Assembly (NCBI RefSeq): GCF_934754915.1
Contig: NZ_CAKVKB010000117.1
Coordinates: 1-10,638, forward strand
Reading direction: 5' to 3'
From: an uncultured Clostridium sp.
GTDB taxonomy: Bacteria; Bacillota; Clostridia; Clostridiales; Clostridiaceae
Length of the DNA stretch: 10,638 bases
The notes below the pieces were generated by a model that worked only from the letters and a program-made list of their open reading frames with translations, had not been told where the DNA came from and made no database searches. The position numbers were made by a program, and so were the translations under genes. Shown here one piece after another: positions 7,384 to 10,638 of the stretch (positions are counted from its first letter, which is position 1; each line of letters starts with the position of its first letter).

Positions 7384-8196
7384 TCAATTAGAAGTCAGAA
7401 TATAATTTGTTTTAAATAAATGTGCCAAAGAGTCAGCTGTAAGTTTTTTTAATATTAAATTATTATTAAAATCAAGGAAAAATGTCTTTAAATTAAAAAA
7501 GTCATTATTAAAATTTGTTTTCTTAAACAGATATTGAAGGTAGATTATATTAATTCCTGGGATTTTATTTTTTCTTAAAATGTTAAGATTTCTTGTTTCA
7601 TATGCAAATAAAGGCAGTACATTTCTGCATTTAAGAATTTTAACACAAGAATTTTCAGTTATGTTTTTTGGGTTCATAAAAGGAATGAAAAGACAGGAAT
7701 TATATTTTTTAAAGATTTTATAAAGGAAAGAAAAGGAGTAATCTTCGTAATTAGATATTATAAAAGTGAAAATACCTGTTCTTTTTGAAACATATATTAT
7801 CTTATCAAGTTCATCATAAGTGAAGTCTTTGGAGTCAGAATTTAGTGTTTTTTTATCAAGTAAAAGAGAATGAAGTATATAATCAGTTTTTGAGTTGTGA
7901 TGGTTATTTTCATTTTTGGTAATATTATTACCTAATATGTTGATGAAAAAATTTTTTAATATACTGCTATCTATATTCATTAAAAAATCATCAACATATG
8001 ATTTTAATTCGGGGATTTCATTGTATGAAAGTTCAAAATTATCAATCATTTCAATTATAGTTTTATCAGAAGCAAGAAGTTTTGAAATCTTTAGTACTTT
8101 AGGAAGATTGGTCTGAGGATTTTTTTCAAGTAGTGATGCTATAGATTTTAGCAGGGCATTTTTTGTCCTGTCAGTTATAGAATTAACAAAATTCAT
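7384..8196 (-). CDS. Degenerate radical SAM-like protein lacking the FeS motif
   Basis: A 270-residue protein without an obvious enzyme motif. Its layout follows a clostridial radical SAM family. The N-terminal helical segment (MNFVNSITDRTKNALL to KNFFINILGN, 1-90) resembles the region preceding IPWAILLDPTSACNLKCTGC in that family. FTYDELDKIIYVSKRTGIFTF (125-145), IFKKYNSCLFIPFMN (161-175), ILKCRNVLPLFAYE (187-200) and NILRKNKIPGI (205-215) match the order of later barrel segments. The CxxxCxxC segment is replaced by an Asn/His/Ser-rich stretch (about 91-124), and GGEP by ISNYED (147-152). Only three cysteines exist (168, 184, 190), so no radical SAM cluster can form. It is also shorter than the usual 400-plus residues. 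The frame is intact, and AAAGGTGAT lies 7 nt before the ATG, so it looks expressed rather than dead. The function is unknown; the homology is from memory and moderately certain. Confidence 0.6.
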   Translation of the reverse strand: MNFVNSITDRTKNALLKSIASLLEKNPQTNLPKVLKISKLLASDKTIIEMIDNFELSYNEIPELKSYVDDFLMNIDSSILKNFFINILGNNITKNENNHHNSKTDYILHSLLLDKKTLNSDSKDFTYDELDKIIYVSKRTGIFTFIISNYEDYSFSFLYKIFKKYNSCLFIPFMNPKNITENSCVKILKCRNVLPLFAYETRNLNILRKNKIPGINIIYLQYLFKKTNFNNDFFNLKTFFLDFNNNLILKKLTADSLAHLFKTNYILTSN

Positions 8197-8260
8197 TTGA
8201 AATCACCTTTACATTATTCATATTAAATAATATATTATATTTTTTTAATATACGCATACT

Positions 8261-8312
8261 AAAAGCAGAGTTTATGAAAAGAGATGAAAAAGATTTCGTA
8301 AACTCTGCTTTT
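8261..8312 (-). terminator. Terminator after the YdjM-like gene
   Basis: A long hairpin: a perfect 14-bp outer stem (8261-8274 with 8299-8312) continued by five more pairs including one G-T (8275-8279 with 8294-8298), with a 14-nt loop. Read on minus it ends in TTTT and lies just after the stop at 8319. It separates the two minus-strand genes. Confidence 0.8.
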
Positions 8313-8318
8313 TATGTT

Positions 8319-8873
8319 TTACCAGCTTATTGTGAATTTATCTTTTGAATTCTTCATAGGAAGTTTGAATTGAAAGAATTTAAGATACTTTCCATTTTTG
8401 GTTATTCTATCAGCAATTATATGAAGAACATATCCAAGTGTGAAACCCAATGAAAGATATTCATTGCCCATTAAATATATGCTATAACAGAAGGCTGTTG
8501 TTCCAAGCCATTTATGAGTAAACATTCTATGAGGAGAGAGTTTTCCTAGTATAGTAAGTACTGAAAAAAGAATAACTCCTTTATAATTAAGTTTTAAAAT
8601 TTTATTTATGGAATAGATATATGTAGTATTAAACTGAATTCCCAATATGTAAAACAAGGAAACAATTATTATCAAAAACATTAGTACCTTATTGAATATC
8701 TGAGAAGCAGTTGATTTATGACTATCAATGTCAGGCATATATGATCCAGTGATTGCGCCTAGAATAAGAATTATCATGTCAATATTAATAGGTACATTTC
8801 CAAGTCCTATTAATCCTATAACAAGTCCTATTGAAGCAGATGTACCAATAGTCATATGTTCTTTTCCGCTCAT
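8319..8873 (-). CDS. YdjM-like membrane-bound metal-dependent hydrolase
   Basis: A 184-residue membrane protein of the LexA-binding/inner membrane YdjM-type hydrolase family (PF04307, DUF457). Conserved putative metal ligands are spread as in the family: GKEHMTIG (His6), MPDIDSH (46-52; Asp48, Asp50, His52), HRMFTHKW (115-122; His115, His120) and GYVLHIIADRITKNG (148-161; His151, Asp155). Hydrophobic helices lie near 11-45, 62-80, 98-112 and 122-150. The ATG at 8873 follows GAAGGGGG (8880-8887) by 6 nt. The substrate is not known for most of the family; a lipid- or phosphoester-type hydrolase is often suggested. A good -10 box and a LexA-like site lie upstream, recalling that E. coli ydjM belongs to the LexA regulon. 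The family call is strong. Confidence 0.88.
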   Translation of the reverse strand: MSGKEHMTIGTSASIGLVIGLIGLGNVPINIDMIILILGAITGSYMPDIDSHKSTASQIFNKVLMFLIIIVSLFYILGIQFNTTYIYSINKILKLNYKGVILFSVLTILGKLSPHRMFTHKWLGTTAFCYSIYLMGNEYLSLGFTLGYVLHIIADRITKNGKYLKFFQFKLPMKNSKDKFTISW

Positions 8874-8910
8874 AGTTTTCCCCCTTCAAATGTATGTTTG
8901 TATTAATAAT

Positions 8911-8939
8911 ATTATATATCGAATAAGTGTTCTGATGAA
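8911..8939 (-). promoter_or_regulatory. Promoter for the YdjM-like gene
   Basis: On the minus strand, perfect TATAAT at 8916-8911 with a weak -35, TTCATC (8939-8934, 3/6), at 17-bp spacing. Transcription should start near 8904, leaving about 30 nt of leader. The spacer coincides with the LexA-like box at 8920-8933. Confidence 0.45.
8920..8933. promoter_or_regulatory. Candidate LexA/DinR (SOS) box
   Basis: CGAATAAGTGTTCT matches the Bacillus-type consensus CGAAC-N4-GTTCG core with one half GAAT (3/4) and the other GTTC (4/4), the N4 being AAGT. It fills the spacer between the -35 and -10 of the minus-strand promoter, a classic repression position. Damage-inducible control is inferred from this site and from the known LexA control of E. 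coli ydjM. Confidence 0.42.
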
Positions 8940-8988
8940 GAGATTTTATAAAAAAATATAAAAATATTTCAATTTATTATGTTTTTGC

Positions 8989-9000
8989 ATATCTGATAAA
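8989..9000 (+). repeat. 12-nt repeat upstream of the first GTPase gene
   Basis: Second exact copy of ATATCTGATAAA, starting 63 nt before the ATG at 9052. It matches the copy at 6301-6312 in sequence and in distance to the start codon. No clear -35/-10 pair could be assigned for this gene. Confidence 0.3.
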
Positions 9001-9051
9001 GGAGAAGAGTATAAATTATTACAAGGAATAGTATTTTATAGGAGCAGTTAT

Positions 9052-10017
9052 ATGAAAATTATTGTAGATATATTTTCGGGTTTTCTGGGTTCTGGAAAGA
9101 CAATGCTTATTAAAAAGTTTCTGACTGAAAATGTATATGGAAAGAATACTGTAATAATTGAAAATGAATTTGGTGAGATTTCAATAGATGGTGAAATATT
9201 AAGAGAAAATGATATTGAAATAAAAGAAATCAATTCGGGATGTATATGCTGTCAGGTTTCAGGAAAATTTGATGATGCAGTTTTGGAAGTGATAAACAAG
9301 TATAAGCCTCAGAACATAATAATTGAACCATCTGGAGTTGCAAAGCTCAGTGAAATAATAAATATACTGACTAATATAAAATTCAGTCATATGCTTGAGA
9401 TAAGAAATGTTTTTACCCTTGTAGATGTTAGAAATTATGATAATTATTCAAAGAATTTTAAAGAATTCTATGAAAATCAGATAAGAAATGGACATACAAT
9501 TGTTTTAAGCAGAACACAATCAGAAGACTATATTCATATTGAGAAAGTTGCAGAATCCATAAAAAAATATAATGAAAAAGCAAAAATAATATGTGAACCA
9601 TGGGATAAACTCAAGGCAGAGGATTTTTTAAGGGACAACAAAATCAATGTGAGCTCTAGCAGCAATAAGTATGATATAAAATCTATAAATAGAAGTAGAA
9701 CAGCTTCAATTAAAAAAAATCAATTATTAAATACTCATAAAGCAGATGAAATTTTTGAAAGTTATCCAATACCTATGGATAAATGTATAAGTACAGAGGA
9801 GTTGAAAAGTAAATTTAAATTTATTTCTGAAAATAATTGTTATGGAAATGTAATAAGAGCAAAAGGCATAATAGAGACTAAATGTGGAAAATATTATCAA
9901 TTTGATTATGTTCCATCTGAATTTAAAATAAGAGAAATACGATGGTCTAACAAAAAAGTCATTTCAATTATTGGAATGGGACTGGATAAAAAAAGTTTAA
10001 ATAATTTCTTTAGATAA
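9052..10017 (+). CDS. COG0523/G3E (CobW-type) GTPase
   Basis: P-loop GTPase of the G3E/COG0523 metallochaperone family, 321 residues, cytoplasmic. Walker A is GFLGSGKT (10-17). The family metal motif GCICC (63-67, Cys64/66/67) is intact. The Walker B region reads IIIEPSG (89-95). The usual base-recognition NKxD is replaced by SRTQ (153-156), so guanine specificity is not assured. A CobW C-terminal domain spans about 230-320. The His-rich linker seen in many zinc-related members is absent. The ATG at 9052 follows AGGAG (9040-9044) by 7 nt. A second, motif-poor member of the family starts 63 bp downstream on the same strand, probably in one operon. The cognate metal (zinc, cobalt, nickel or other) cannot be read from this window, and I saw no Zur-type operator. 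Confidence 0.9.
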   Translation: MKIIVDIFSGFLGSGKTMLIKKFLTENVYGKNTVIIENEFGEISIDGEILRENDIEIKEINSGCICCQVSGKFDDAVLEVINKYKPQNIIIEPSGVAKLSEIINILTNIKFSHMLEIRNVFTLVDVRNYDNYSKNFKEFYENQIRNGHTIVLSRTQSEDYIHIEKVAESIKKYNEKAKIICEPWDKLKAEDFLRDNKINVSSSSNKYDIKSINRSRTASIKKNQLLNTHKADEIFESYPIPMDKCISTEELKSKFKFISENNCYGNVIRAKGIIETKCGKYYQFDYVPSEFKIREIRWSNKKVISIIGMGLDKKSLNNFFR

Positions 10018-10080
10018 ATGCATATATTTCAATTTTTTTATTAACTAGAACATGTATAAGATAATAAGGTGGTGAAAATA

Positions 10081-10638
10081 TTGAAAATAGACATAGAAGT
10101 TGTAACAGGTTTTTTGGGATATGGAAAGACTTCTTTTATAAATTCTCTTTTAAAGGAAAGTCAGGTTGTTGGAGAAAAAGTACTTATAATACAGATGGAA
10201 GAGGGAAACAGAAGTATATTTCAAATAAAAGATATAAACTATCCAATAAAAATATTAAAGATAGATAATTTAAAAGATTTGAAAAATTGCTTAAAAGGAG
10301 AAAGTAAAAAATTCAAACCTAATAGAATAATAATTGAATTTAATGGAACAGAAGACATTAAAAGCTTTAAAGACAAACTAGAAGATAAGGAAATTAAAAA
10401 AATAATGAGATTATCTACAATTTACTTTGTGGCTGATGGAACGAAACTTCTCAATAATATAAATAATTTGGGATACTATATTGTACCATTTATAAGAAGT
10501 ACAGACATGATAATAATTAATAATACTGAAAAAATTGAGAAAGAAAATCTTAAAAAAGAAATCAATGCTTTGAGGCAAATTAATCAAAAAGCTTTTATTT
10601 TAAAAGTGGATAATAAGTTTAATCTGTCTTCTAAATTA
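10081..10638 (+). CDS. Second G3E-type GTPase, 3' end outside the window
   Basis: Open for 186 codons to the window edge with no stop. It starts at TTG 10081, set by AAGGTGG (10066-10072) 8 nt upstream. Residues 1-20 read MKIDIEVVTGFLGYGKTSFI, with Walker A GFLGYGKT (10-17) as in CobW/G3E proteins. After it, the family's GCxCC motif is missing (only one Cys, in LKNCLKG), the EPSG motif is replaced by IEFNGT, and the NKxD position reads NNTE. The same fold and layout as the gene just upstream suggest a duplicated, diverged partner, perhaps forming a heterodimer or acting on another client. In many Firmicutes such pairs precede permease genes (YcgR/YcgQ type), which would lie beyond the window; that is inference. 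Confidence 0.75.
   Translation, partial: MKIDIEVVTGFLGYGKTSFINSLLKESQVVGEKVLIIQMEEGNRSIFQIKDINYPIKILKIDNLKDLKNCLKGESKKFKPNRIIIEFNGTEDIKSFKDKLEDKEIKKIMRLSTIYFVADGTKLLNNINNLGYYIVPFIRSTDMIIINNTEKIEKENLKKEINALRQINQKAFILKVDNKFNLSSKL

Noticed and set aside
9000..9051. Possible Zur-type operator before the G3E GTPase gene
   Set aside because: The local TAAATTATTAC lacks the palindromic partner half expected of Zur boxes.

Overview
The window is AT-rich, with A/T-heavy third codon positions, strong GGAGG-type ribosome binding sites, some TTG starts and U-tailed hairpin terminators. Gene content (long-type LeuA, clostridial cell-wall-binding repeat protein, YybS-like protein, paired G3E GTPases) fits a low-GC Firmicute, most likely Clostridium sensu stricto. 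I cannot fix the species.

Layout. Bases 1-417 hold no convincing gene but carry a good sigma-A promoter and a leader of about 178 nt. Next comes leuA (418-2085, first step of leucine synthesis), then a hairpin terminator, then hisC (2150-3211, histidinol-phosphate aminotransferase) only 21 nt beyond it. hisC has its own terminator. A strong extended -10 promoter drives a secreted cell-wall protein (3344-4864) with a leucine-rich segment, glucan/choline-binding-type repeats and a C-terminal NlpC/P60-like cysteine peptidase domain, again followed by a terminator. An M42 metallo-aminopeptidase (5142-6191) follows; its upstream region holds two copies of one inverted repeat, one of them sitting on the -10 box. 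A YybS-like (DUF2232) membrane protein (6365-7318, TTG start) closes this plus-strand block.

Two minus-strand genes follow, with terminators at both boundaries. 7384-8196 looks like a shrunken, cysteine-motif-less relative of a clostridial radical SAM family. 8319-8873 is a YdjM-like membrane metal-dependent hydrolase whose promoter contains a near-consensus LexA/DinR box.

From 9052 onward two COG0523/G3E (CobW-type) GTPases run on the plus strand. The first is complete with GCICC; the second starts with TTG at 10081, lacks that motif and runs off the window. They look like an asymmetric metallochaperone pair at the start of a metal-related operon.

Most genes are separate transcription units. 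The least ordinary signals are the degenerate radical SAM relative, the paired operator-like repeat at the peptidase gene, the LexA-like site, the hisC gene placed behind a terminator, and the asymmetric GTPase pair.
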